From IMG/VR virus record IMGVR_UViG_3300010149_000223, positions 1 through 21,554 of that record: a stretch of DNA of 21,554 bases; one strand, written 5' to 3'. Below the pieces are notes generated by a model that saw only the letters and a list, made by a program, of their open reading frames with translations, made no database searches and was not told where the DNA came from. Origin of the DNA: a virus. Made by a program: the position numbers and the translations under genes. Below are positions 14,641-21,554 of the stretch, one piece after another; the first letter of the stretch is position 1, and every line of letters begins with the position of its first letter.

Positions 14641-15409
14641 ATGTATATCCTTTTTTTACTGCAGCCGGATCAATGGTGTAATGTAATACAGCCTTCTTAT
14701 GACCTGGTCTTAGTTCGGTTTCTTTGTATCCAGTAACAAAATTATATTTTGCATCATTAGGTAATCTAATTAGATCTAATTTTTCGGCAAGCTCTGGATT
14801 CTCATAGAGCGCTCTCCAAAATGCAAATGTGTCCCAGTACTCCAATCGTTCTGGAAAGGGTTTGGTATTCTTATCTACAGTATGTATCTTATACCACTTT
14901 AACCATTGATGCCATAGCTCTTGCGTGCGCTCGTTCTTATTCCAAGCAAACATTCCACAATGCCATCTAAACTTATGAGCCTTACCTTGCTTATATAATT
15001 CTATATGCTCTGGATCATAATGATTAAGTTCTCTGCCAGGAATTCCTGGACCTTCTTGCTCATCGTGACTGAAGTATACGACTTTAGCATTGTATGGTCT
15101 ATTCTCTGACATTACTACATCATGATTTCCAAGATGATCAAACACTTCTTCCAGCTCTGGTGAAATGACAAATGTATCTACATCTAAGTATACAGTTTGG
15201 TCAAATGGTGTTTGCGGTAAAGCCCATAACTTTGTTCTACAGTGTACGGGTACTGGTGTTACAATATGATCAAATAAATGTCTATGTCTATCCTCTAGCC
15301 ATTCCTCATGTGTATAGAATGCTAGCTTAGCATCAGGTATCTCATCTTTTAAACTCTCTGCAGCCATTATCGCGGCTTCATAAAACGGCTTTGATAATGT
15401 GGCTACCAT
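14591..15409 (-). CDS. Glycosyltransferase, GT-A fold, GT8-like
   Basis: This protein transfers a sugar from a nucleotide sugar; donor and acceptor are unknown. It opens with MVATLSKPFYEAAIMAAESL, a typical GT8-like first strand and helix. It has KLWAL and then the metal-binding DxD in VYLDVDTFVISPELEEVF (the two Asp at about residues 76 and 78 of the 272-aa form). Later come HCGMFAWNKNERTQELWHQW, in the place of the 'NSGVm..n' acceptor loop, and WDTFAFWRAL. The frame runs up to a GTG at 15427, but AGAGG at 15417..15421 best serves the ATG pair at 15412 and 15409, so I chose 15409. It lies in a cassette with an oxygenase-like gene and next to a giant Tyr/Lys-rich repeat gene. Targets could be virion fibres, host surface sugars or DNA. 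Confidence 0.8.
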   Translation of the reverse strand: MVATLSKPFYEAAIMAAESLKDEIPDAKLAFYTHEEWLEDRHRHLFDHIVTPVPVHCRTKLWALPQTPFDQTVYLDVDTFVISPELEEVFDHLGNHDVVMSENRPYNAKVVYFSHDEQEGPGIPGRELNHYDPEHIELYKQGKAHKFRWHCGMFAWNKNERTQELWHQWLKWYKIHTVDKNTKPFPERLEYWDTFAFWRALYENPELAEKLDLIRLPNDAKYNFVTGYKETELRPGHKKAVLHYTIDPAAVKKGYTYEADIDSQYGSFTDLR

Positions 15410-15419
15410 CATATAGCCT

Positions 15420-15956
15420 CTATTCACTTTTGTTGCTGTCCTCGATTAAAATAGCACAACCGTAAGCAAGTGCTTCAAAGTATGTTGTAGATTTTCTTAA
15501 GTTTCTTTTTAGTAATTTGTTCTCACTATTTTTAACAACTGACATGTCCATGAATTGGCTTTTGACTTCCCATAATTTGGATCTGATCTCTTCTCTGTCT
15601 GCTGTTGACTTAGCCTCCTCCATAGCATAATTTCTAGCCTTTTGAATCTGAACTTCTCTGTTTGTATTTGTTATCAGTTCTTCTTCAGTAAACTGATTAA
15701 CAATATCTCTGTATAATGGATGATTTGTATCAGCAGGAATTTCACTCTCAACAGTCGCCATGCCATCTGGTCTAAGCAAGATGCATGATAGTTTTGTTTT
15801 ATTGTTGTCAATGTAATGTGGGTACTGTATGATTGGTAACCCTGGATCAATTTCAAAATCCTTTACCCTAAGACCCTTAGGAGGTTCTTGTTTGGTTTGG
15901 TTTGTAGGTGGGCTAACTCCTTCAGGAAGTTTAGCATATCGTTGTTCTTCAGTCAT
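15420..15956 (-). CDS. Hypothetical protein (178 aa), first gene of accessory cassette
   Basis: I do not recognise a family. Residues 1-35 are polar and Pro-rich (PEGVSPPTNQTKQEPPKGLR). Residues 36-95 look like a small alpha/beta domain (LPIIQYPHYIDNNKTKLSCI, LLRPDGMATVESEIP). Residues 96-160 form a long charged helix, possibly a coiled coil. A short hydrophobic end follows (YFEALAYGCAILIEDSNKSE). No signal peptide or clear membrane anchor is present. It starts with ATG at 15956, with a modest GAGAG ribosome site, about 26 nt below a strong sigma70-like promoter with an embedded late promoter. Its position at the head of the cassette suggests expression both early and late. Confidence 0.72.
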   Translation of the reverse strand: MTEEQRYAKLPEGVSPPTNQTKQEPPKGLRVKDFEIDPGLPIIQYPHYIDNNKTKLSCILLRPDGMATVESEIPADTNHPLYRDIVNQFTEEELITNTNREVQIQKARNYAMEEAKSTADREEIRSKLWEVKSQFMDMSVVKNSENKLLKRNLRKSTTYFEALAYGCAILIEDSNKSE

Positions 15957-15981
15957 AATTAATCTCTCAAATTTAGTTCAT

Positions 15982-16010
15982 ATTATACACAATAGTATTT
16001 ATAAGGTCAA
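15982..16010 (-). promoter_or_regulatory. Sigma70-type promoter for the accessory cassette
   Basis: On the minus strand TTGACC (16005..16010) is followed after exactly 17 bp by TATAAT (15982..15987). This is one mismatch from the full bacterial consensus at optimal spacing. It directs transcription into the 178-aa, glycosyltransferase, oxygenase-like and 111-aa genes and would be read by unmodified host RNA polymerase early in infection. A late promoter lies in its spacer. Confidence 0.8.
15996..16003 (-). promoter_or_regulatory. T4-type late promoter inside the sigma70 spacer
   Basis: TATAAATA on the minus strand, perfect match, sits between the -35 and -10 elements of the sigma70-type promoter and 40 nt from the start codon at 15956. 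The two promoters overlap, so early and late polymerases would compete for or succeed each other on the same site. Confidence 0.72.
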
Positions 16011-16012
16011 CA

Positions 16013-16029
16013 GTTAAGCTATCCTTAAC
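16013..16029 (-). other. Short inverted repeat over the stop codon of the giant gene
   Basis: GTTAAG and CTTAAC form a perfect 6-bp stem with a 5-nt loop across the stop codon of the giant repeat gene. No U-tract follows in minus-strand sense, so it is a poor intrinsic terminator. It may be incidental or a weak 3' stabiliser. It is the only structured element I see between the giant gene and the cassette promoter. Confidence 0.3.
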
Positions 16030-19000
16030 CATAATTTAATTGTTGAAACTGTTTCATAAGTTCCTGTGACAGTTAGTCCTGACCACAACTTATCATAAAC
16101 GCCTGTGTAAGTTTTAACATAGTTACCAGTATACACGCCTGTGTATTCTTTCTGGTATGCTTTTTCAAATTGGCCAACATAAGTAGCTATGTACTGTTTA
16201 TTGAATGATCCCTCAAACGATCCTTCATACTCTTTAGTATAGTTGCCCAAGAATACTTTTCCATATGCACCTATGTAAGTGTGCTCGTATATGCCTGAGT
16301 ATTCTTTTGTAAAGTTGCTTGAGTAATATCCAGTAAAAGTTCCTTCGTATTCTTTAGAGTATATTTTTAGATATGTGCCAACATATTCTCTTTGGAAGGA
16401 TCCTTCAAATTGTCCTTCATATAATCCAAGATAGGTTTTAGTATACAGACCAGTGTATACACCAGACCATATTTTTTCAAATTGTCCTGTGTATGTTCCT
16501 TCATATCCTTTTGTAAATGCACCCTCAAATTGTTTATCAAACGCACCTTCATATTGTTTGCTGAATTGTCTTGAATATTGTCCAACGTATGTCTTGGTAT
16601 ATTGTCCAATGAAGGTTCCTTCATATTCCTTTTCATAGTTTCCAACATACAGTTTATCATATATGCCAATGTAGGTTTTATCAAACGTACCCTCATATTC
16701 TTTACTATACAGTTTTAGATAAGTTCCTGAATATCCTCTTTGGAATGTTCCTTCAAATGTACCTTCATATAATCCTGTATATGCTTTAGTGTAAACGCCT
16801 ACGTAAGTTCCTGTATATGTTTTATCATAATACCCTTCAAATGTTCCTTCGTATTGTTTATTAAATACACCTTCAAACTGCTTATCAAATGAGCCTTCAT
16901 ATTGCTTTGTATATATTCCTACATAAGTTCCCTGATACAATTTAGTAAATTGTTTGTCAAAAGATCCCTGGTATTGCTTTGTATATATTCCTAAGAAAGT
17001 ACCTTCATACTGCTTATCGTAATATCCTTCAAAGGTTCCTTCATATTCTTTGGAATAGATTTTTAGATATGTACCGACATATTCTCTTTGGAAGGATCCT
17101 TCAAACGAACCTTCATATTGTCCTAAGTAAGTTTTTGTAAACTGTCTGCTATATTGTCCAGTATATGATTTTGTATAGTTGCCTACAAATAAACCTTCAT
17201 ACCCTCTTGTGAATGCTCCTTCGAATTGCTTATCAAATGAACCTTCGTATTGCTTTGTATATATTCCTACATACGTTTTAGTGTAGTTTCCAGTATATTG
17301 CTTTGTAAATGAACCTTCGTATTGTTTATTATATTGACCAGTATAGGTTTTTACATATGCACCAATATATGTTTTGTCAAATGCTCCTTCATACAGTCCA
17401 GTGTATACACCTTGATAATCTTGAGCACCTGAATATGCTCCTATATAGTATCCAGTAAACACACCTTCGTATGCTTTTTCATATGCTTTATTAAAGTAGC
17501 CTTCATAATATCCAGTATAGTCACCCTCATATGTTCTTGATCCAGACCATAGTTTTGCATATGCTCTTTGATAGTTAACACTTACATATGTCTTATTGAA
17601 TGCACCTTCGAATGATCCAGTATATTGACCATCGTATGTTCTAGTACCTTCAAATTGACCTGCATATGCTTTGATGTATGCTACGTTATATAACTTTTGA
17701 TAGTTTCTTTGATATTGTCCAGTATATGTTCTTGATCCAGCGTATGTTCCTTCATACGTTTTATTGAATACACCCTCATACTGCTTATTGAATGCACCCT
17801 CGAAGGTTCCTTCATATAAGCCAACATATTGTTTAGCAAATTGCTTATCGTAATGTTTAGTATAGATTCCTACATATGTCTTAGTGTATGCTTTCTGATA
17901 TGTTTTCTGATAAGCTCTAGTGTATGAGCCTACATAATTTTTATTGTACGCACCCTCATAAGCTCTCTCATATGCCTTTGCATAATGATTTGTATAGTTA
18001 CCAGTATATGATTTCTGATAGTTCTTTACAAATATACCAGCATACTGTCTTTCGTAATTTCTGTTAAATGCGCCTTCATATACTGCTGTATAGATTCTAT
18101 TGTATTGTCCAATATATTGTTTTGTAAACAACCAAGTATATGTTGCTACATATTGTTTTGAGAATACTCCTTCATAGTTAGCTGAGTATTGTCTTGTGTA
18201 GAATCCTTCATATTCGCCAGCATAGTTTCTTCCATATTGTCCACTATATGCTGCACCATATTGTTTTGCATATGTTCCTGAAAATGATCCTTCGTATTGT
18301 TTAGCAAAGAATCCAGTGAAAGTTCCTTCATACTGTTTGTTGAATGCACCTTCAAATTGTTTTGAGAAGTATCCTTCGTACACTCCTTCATATTGTCTAT
18401 TATATGTGCCAGCAAAAGTTCCAGAGTATTGTCTACCATATAGTCCTTCAAACAATCCTGTGTATATTCTGGCATAGCTTGCAGTGTATCGTTTTGTATA
18501 GTTTCTTGCAAATGATCTTTCGTAGTTAGCACCATACTGACCCGTATATGTCTTAGTGTAGTTTCTAGTATATCCCTTTGTATAGTTGCCAGTGTACTGT
18601 CTGGTATAGTTTCCTGTATACTGCTTAGCATAGTTTCTTGTGTAGTCTTTATTATAATTACCAGCATATAGCTTGGTGTAGTTGCCAGTATATGCCTTTT
18701 GATAGTTTCTGGTGTAGTGTTTAGTATAGTTTCCAGTATACTGTCTTGCATAGTTTCCTGTATACTGCTTCTGATAATTTCTATTATAGTAACCAGTAAA
18801 TGTTCCTGTAAACAGTTTTAAATAATTGCCAGCATATGCTCTTTGCCAGTTGGTGTTGTAATAACCTGTATACGCTCTATCGTAGTTACCCGAATATGCT
18901 TTTGTAAAGTTAGTACCGTATGTACCAGAATATGTCTTAGTATAGTTGCCTGAATATGCCCTTGTGTAGTTACCGGAATAGGCTTTAGTAAAGTTTCTTC

Positions 19001-21554
19001 CATATGTTCCAGAGTATTGTTTTGTATAGTTTCCAGCATAGGCTTTAGTGTAGTTGCCTGCATATGCTTTTGTATAGTTTTTTCCATACGTTCCACTATA
19101 TGCTCTATCATAGTTCCCTGAATATGCCCTTGTGTAGTTACCTGTATACTGTCTATTATAGTTTGTTGCATAGTAACCCGTGTATGCTCTATCATAGTTT
19201 TTAGTATAGTTACCAGCATAGTCCCTAGTATAATTGGTAGCATAGTAACCCGTGTATGCTCTATCATAGTTTTTAGTATAGTTACCTGCATACGCTTTCT
19301 GGTAGTTGGTAGCATAGTATCCTGTAAACACTTTAGCATACTGTTTAGTATAGTTGCCTGCATATGCTCTGGTATAGCTTCCTGCAAATGCTCTGGTATA
19401 GTTACCTGCATATGCTCTGGTATAGCTTCCTGAATATGTAGGGGCATAGTTGGCAATGAAAAATGCTATCTTTTCAATTGGTGTTAATGGACCTTCCCAT
19501 AACCCTGGAGCTTGTTGTGGGGGCCCAGGGCTGCCTGGCTGAGTACCAATATAAAGACCACCACCAAGCTCATACGATATACTTTGCCACGTCTTAGTAT
19601 ATCCACCAGCAGTAAAGGTTCCTTGTGAAACATAGTTTATTGCACCAACCCATGCGGACGGTCCAACGTAACTTAATGTACCAACATATGTGGCTGCACC
19701 TGTATAAGCTGGTCCTACATAATATAAAGGTGAAAATTTTCCTGCACGTGCATAGCTTGCTTGATATGTTGTTGATCCACCTTGGAAGTATCCAAGGGAT
19801 GTATATGTTCCTGTACCTGCAAAATATGCTGTACCTCCATAGTACTGGTCACTTAAATAGTTGCCCGAAGGTGAATAGAATCCTGTAAATGAATTATTAT
19901 AATACCCTGTAAACGTACCGTTATAGTATCCCGTAAACGAACTATTGTAGTAGCCTGTATATTGTCTACTATAATGTCTTGTATAGTTACCTGCATATGC
20001 TCTTTGCCAGTTGGTAGCATAGTAACCAGTGTACTGTCTATTATATCTCTTAGTATAGTTACCAGCATATGCTCTTTGATAACTAGTAGCATAGTAACCA
20101 GTGTACTGTCTATTATATCTCTTAGTATAGTTACCAGCATATGCTCTTTGATAATTGGTAGCATATTGGCCAGAGTATGTAGTGTTGTAGGATCCAGTAT
20201 ATCTTTTTGTATAGTTACCTGTATACTGCTTTAAGTAATTCTTGTTATAGTACCCTGTCCATTGTCTATTATAATAACCTGTATATTGTCTTGAATAGTT
20301 ACCAGTATATTGTTTTAAATAGTTCCTGTTATATGATCCAGTAAATGTAGTATTATAAGATCCAGTATATACTCTGTTGTATTGTCCTGTATACTGTTTT
20401 AAATAGTTTCTGTTATATGAACCAGTGTATCTTTTTGTATAGTTACCAGCATATGCTTTAGTAAAGTTTCTTGTATAGTATCCTGTAAACGTACCTGTAA
20501 ATTCTCTAGAATAGTTTCCAGCATATGCTTTTGTATAGTTCTTAGAATATTGACCTGAGTATATTCTTTCGTAAACACCAGACCATACTTTGGCATATTG
20601 TTTTGCATAGTTTCTTGTATAGCTTCCACTCCAAAGTCTATCATATAGACCCTGCCATTGCTTTACATAGTTTTTTGAATAGTTCTTAGTATATTGACCA
20701 GAATATAGTCTGTCATAGACACCTGTATATACTCTCTGGTATAACTTCTGATAGCTTCTATTGTATGTTCCAGTCCACAGTCTATCAAACTGACCTATGT
20801 ATGCTTTTTGATATGCTCTATCATAATTCTTCTGATAGTTCTTTTGAAAGTTTCTAGCATATTGTCCAGCATATTGTTTTAGGAACGATCTTGTATATTG
20901 TCCTGTATATGCTTTATTCCAAAGTCTTGCATATTGTCCAGCATAGTTTTTAGTATACACTCCAATATATACTTTTGTAAATAATCTTGAATAAGCGCCT
21001 GAGTAATGTCTAGTCCAAAGACTACTATATACTCCAGTGTACTGACTGATCCATGCTTTGTTGTAGATTCCAGTATATTGCTTTAACCAATTTTTAGAAT
21101 ATATACCTGCAAAGTTTTTCTGATATTGTTTTACATAAACGCCAGCATATTGTTTAAGATATGCCTTCTGAAAGTTTCTAACATAATTAGTAGCAAAAAC
21201 TCCTTGATATGTCTTTGTCCAAATTCTATCATACTGACCTACATAAGTTTTAGTATATGCTTTTGTATAAGCACCTTCATATGCTTTCTGATAGTTTCTT
21301 ACAAATGCGCCTTCATAATGTTTACCATATGCTTTTTGATATAGTTTAACATATGCACCTTGATAAGTTTTTGTATATGATCCAACAAATTGTTTGTTAT
21401 AGTTGGTTACATAATCTCTAGTATAGTTAGAGTTATAAGATCCCTCATAGTTTCCGTTAAGAAAATATCCTACATAGAATTCTGTCGTGCTAGCAAATGT
21501 TCCCTCAAACTGTCTGCTATATTGTCCAATATAAGTCTTGGTGTATGTACCGGT
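16014..21554 (-). CDS. Giant aromatic tetrapeptide-repeat protein, 5' end beyond window
   Basis: The reading frame is open from the right edge of the window to the TAA at 16014. That is 1846 sense codons with no real start visible; the GTG at 20960 is just a Val codon inside the repeats. Almost the whole chain is a tandem tetrapeptide [Y/F/W]-x-[G/K/R]-x, for example YTGN-YTRA-YSGN-YDRA. A non-tetrapeptide segment at 19437..19877 and a few register breaks near 17411..17750 and 21445..21505 interrupt it. The C-terminal ~20 residues (VTGTYETVSTIKLWLRIA) leave the repeat. Tyr alone may be near a fifth of all residues. Within a beta-strand, the aromatic and the G/K/R would face one side, giving tyrosine ladders. 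I know no named family. Its place among tail and fibre genes suggests a giant fibre, filament or adhesin. Location in the virion is inferred only from context. Confidence 0.85.
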   Translation of the reverse strand, partial: TGTYTKTYIGQYSRQFEGTFASTTEFYVGYFLNGNYEGSYNSNYTRDYVTNYNKQFVGSYTKTYQGAYVKLYQKAYGKHYEGAFVRNYQKAYEGAYTKAYTKTYVGQYDRIWTKTYQGVFATNYVRNFQKAYLKQYAGVYVKQYQKNFAGIYSKNWLKQYTGIYNKAWISQYTGVYSSLWTRHYSGAYSRLFTKVYIGVYTKNYAGQYARLWNKAYTGQYTRSFLKQYAGQYARNFQKNYQKNYDRAYQKAYIGQFDRLWTGTYNRSYQKLYQRVYTGVYDRLYSGQYTKNYSKNYVKQWQGLYDRLWSGSYTRNYAKQYAKVWSGVYERIYSGQYSKNYTKAYAGNYSREFTGTFTGYYTRNFTKAYAGNYTKRYTGSYNRNYLKQYTGQYNRVYTGSYNTTFTGSYNRNYLKQYTGNYSRQYTGYYNRQWTGYYNKNYLKQYTGNYTKRYTGSYNTTYSGQYATNYQRAYAGNYTKRYNRQYTGYYATSYQRAYAGNYTKRYNRQYTGYYATNWQRAYAGNYTRHYSRQYTGYYNSSFTGYYNGTFTGYYNNSFTGFYSPSGNYLSDQYYGGTAYFAGTGTYTSLGYFQGGSTTYQASYARAGKFSPLYYVGPAYTGAATYVGTLSYVGPSAWVGAINYVSQGTFTAGGYTKTWQSISYELGGGLYIGTQPGSPGPPQQAPGLWEGPLTPIEKIAFFIANYAPTYSGSYTRAYAGNYTRAFAGSYTRAYAGNYTKQYAKVFTGYYATNYQKAYAGNYTKNYDRAYTGYYATNYTRDYAGNYTKNYDRAYTGYYATNYNRQYTGNYTRAYSGNYDRAYSGTYGKNYTKAYAGNYTKAYAGNYTKQYSGTYGRNFTKAYSGNYTRAYSGNYTKTYSGTYGTNFTKAYSGNYDRAYTGYYNTNWQRAYAGNYLKLFTGTFTGYYNRNYQKQYTGNYARQYTGNYTKHYTRNYQKAYTGNYTKLYAGNYNKDYTRNYAKQYTGNYTRQYTGNYTKGYTRNYTKTYTGQYGANYERSFARNYTKRYTASYARIYTGLFEGLYGRQYSGTFAGTYNRQYEGVYEGYFSKQFEGAFNKQYEGTFTGFFAKQYEGSFSGTYAKQYGAAYSGQYGRNYAGEYEGFYTRQYSANYEGVFSKQYVATYTWLFTKQYIGQYNRIYTAVYEGAFNRNYERQYAGIFVKNYQKSYTGNYTNHYAKAYERAYEGAYNKNYVGSYTRAYQKTYQKAYTKTYVGIYTKHYDKQFAKQYVGLYEGTFEGAFNKQYEGVFNKTYEGTYAGSRTYTGQYQRNYQKLYNVAYIKAYAGQFEGTRTYDGQYTGSFEGAFNKTYVSVNYQRAYAKLWSGSRTYEGDYTGYYEGYFNKAYEKAYEGVFTGYYIGAYSGAQDYQGVYTGLYEGAFDKTYIGAYVKTYTGQYNKQYEGSFTKQYTGNYTKTYVGIYTKQYEGSFDKQFEGAFTRGYEGLFVGNYTKSYTGQYSRQFTKTYLGQYEGSFEGSFQREYVGTYLKIYSKEYEGTFEGYYDKQYEGTFLGIYTKQYQGSFDKQFTKLYQGTYVGIYTKQYEGSFDKQFEGVFNKQYEGTFEGYYDKTYTGTYVGVYTKAYTGLYEGTFEGTFQRGYSGTYLKLYSKEYEGTFDKTYIGIYDKLYVGNYEKEYEGTFIGQYTKTYVGQYSRQFSKQYEGAFDKQFEGAFTKGYEGTYTGQFEKIWSGVYTGLYTKTYLGLYEGQFEGSFQREYVGTYLKIYSKEYEGTFTGYYSSNFTKEYSGIYEHTYIGAYGKVFLGNYTKEYEGSFEGSFNKQYIATYVGQFEKAYQKEYTGVYTGNYVKTYTGVYDKLWSGLTVTGTYETVSTIKLWLRIA
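16078..19436 (-). repeat. C-terminal tetrapeptide repeat array (12-bp period)
   Basis: About 280 tandem [YFW]-x-[GKR]-x units. From 19436 to about 18450 the units are mainly YTGN/YAGN alternating with YTK/YTR types, giving an eight-residue super-period. From about 18450 to 16130 units with Glu before Gly (YEGT, FEGA, FEGS) become dominant and alternate with NK/DK/TK units. Six-residue or five-residue spacings break the register at 17411..17750 (GSRTY, GTRTY, GAQDY, VSVNY). Confidence 0.93.
19437..19877 (-). other. Non-tetrapeptide segment inside the giant repeat protein
   Basis: About 147 residues in frame that do not keep the four-residue register. The first part has loosely spaced Y-x-G motifs (YYGGTAYFAGTGTY, YVGPAYTGAATYVG, YVGPSAWVGAINYV). 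Then comes a Gly/Pro-rich linker (GSPGPPQQAPGLWEGP) and a hydrophobic helix-like stretch (LTPIEKIAFFIANYAPTY) before the repeats resume. It could be a folded domain, hinge or cleavage region between two fibre arms. No known domain is recognised. Confidence 0.8.
19878..21554 (-). repeat. N-terminal tetrapeptide repeat array (12-bp period), open at window end
   Basis: About 135 further [YFW]-x-[GKR]-x units continuing out of the window. Positions 21554 to about 21290 include Glu-Gly units (FEGT, YEGS, YEGA). The rest, down to 19878, is nearly free of acidic residues and strongly basic, with Trp at some aromatic positions (RLW, KNW, KAW, RQW). Near 21445..21505 the register is disturbed (FASTTEFYVGYFLNGNYEGS). 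Confidence 0.9.

Noticed and set aside
18146-19456. Long minus-strand frames of 201 and 212 aa rich in Met, Thr and Ile inside the giant gene
   Set aside because: They are out-of-frame readings of the 12-bp repeat, which lacks stops in more than one frame; composition is unlike a real protein.
16014-20960. A complete gene starting at the GTG at 20960
   Set aside because: That GTG is a Val codon within the repeat (IGVYTKNY). The same frame stays open with the same repeats for 198 more codons to the window edge, so the gene is 5'-incomplete.
16078-21554. CRISPR-like or other non-coding repeat array
   Set aside because: The 12-bp periodicity comes from a coding tetrapeptide with free codon choice; there are no identical direct repeats with unique spacers.
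1-21554. tRNA genes, integrase, attachment sites or insertion sequences
   Set aside because: I looked for cloverleaf-like segments and transposase or integrase motifs and saw none; nearly all sequence is occupied by coding frames. A tRNA scan would settle the first point.

Overview
This window is part of the virion-structure region of a marine T4-like myovirus (contractile-tailed phage). The sequence is AT-rich, the genes are tightly packed, and every gene I can support lies on the minus strand, so the biological order runs from position 21554 down to 1. The diagnostic block is neck gp13, neck gp14, tail-completion gp15, small terminase gp16, large terminase gp17, tail sheath gp18 and tail tube gp19, at 6515..1. 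This is the order seen in T4 and in its cyanophage and SAR11-phage relatives. The low GC and the style of the fibre proteins fit a phage of Prochlorococcus, Synechococcus or Pelagibacter, but no host-diagnostic gene is visible, so the host is an inference.

Region 1 (21554..16014): one enormous gene, incomplete at its 5' end, with no stop codon over 5.5 kb. It encodes at least 1846 residues built almost wholly from the tetrapeptide [Y/F/W]-x-[G/K/R]-x, giving roughly 400 units in tandem. A 147-residue non-tetrapeptide segment interrupts it. I do not recognise the family. It is presumably a giant fibre, filament or adhesin.

Region 2 (16013..13583): a four-gene accessory cassette. It holds an unknown 178-aa protein, a GT-A/GT8-like glycosyltransferase with a DxD motif, a probable 2OG-Fe(II)-oxygenase-like protein with HxN in place of HxD, and an unknown 111-aa protein. 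It is preceded by a well-formed sigma70-type promoter (TTGACC, 17 bp, TATAAT) with a perfect T4-type late promoter (TATAAATA) inside its spacer.

Region 3 (13569..6524): a chain of tail-fibre, baseplate-decoration or other virion-surface proteins, mostly translationally coupled by 1-nt overlaps of stop and start. It begins at another TATAAATA late promoter with a hairpin that could hide the ribosome binding site in read-through RNA. The proteins share N-terminal (IKxKRS...GELAIN) and C-terminal (FKVYYANGDIxWGE, DGG[TS][YF]) modules. They include PKD-like domains and a 35-residue tandem repeat. A perfect 20-bp palindrome at 7573..7592 is a likely terminator.

Region 4 (6515..1): the conserved neck, tail and packaging genes. 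A third TATAAATA late promoter sits before gp18.

The best candidate for an undescribed system is the pairing of the giant Tyr/Lys/Gly tetrapeptide protein with the adjacent oxygenase and glycosyltransferase genes. That combination could be a fibre-modification cassette resembling collagen hydroxylation followed by glycosylation. It is a hypothesis only.
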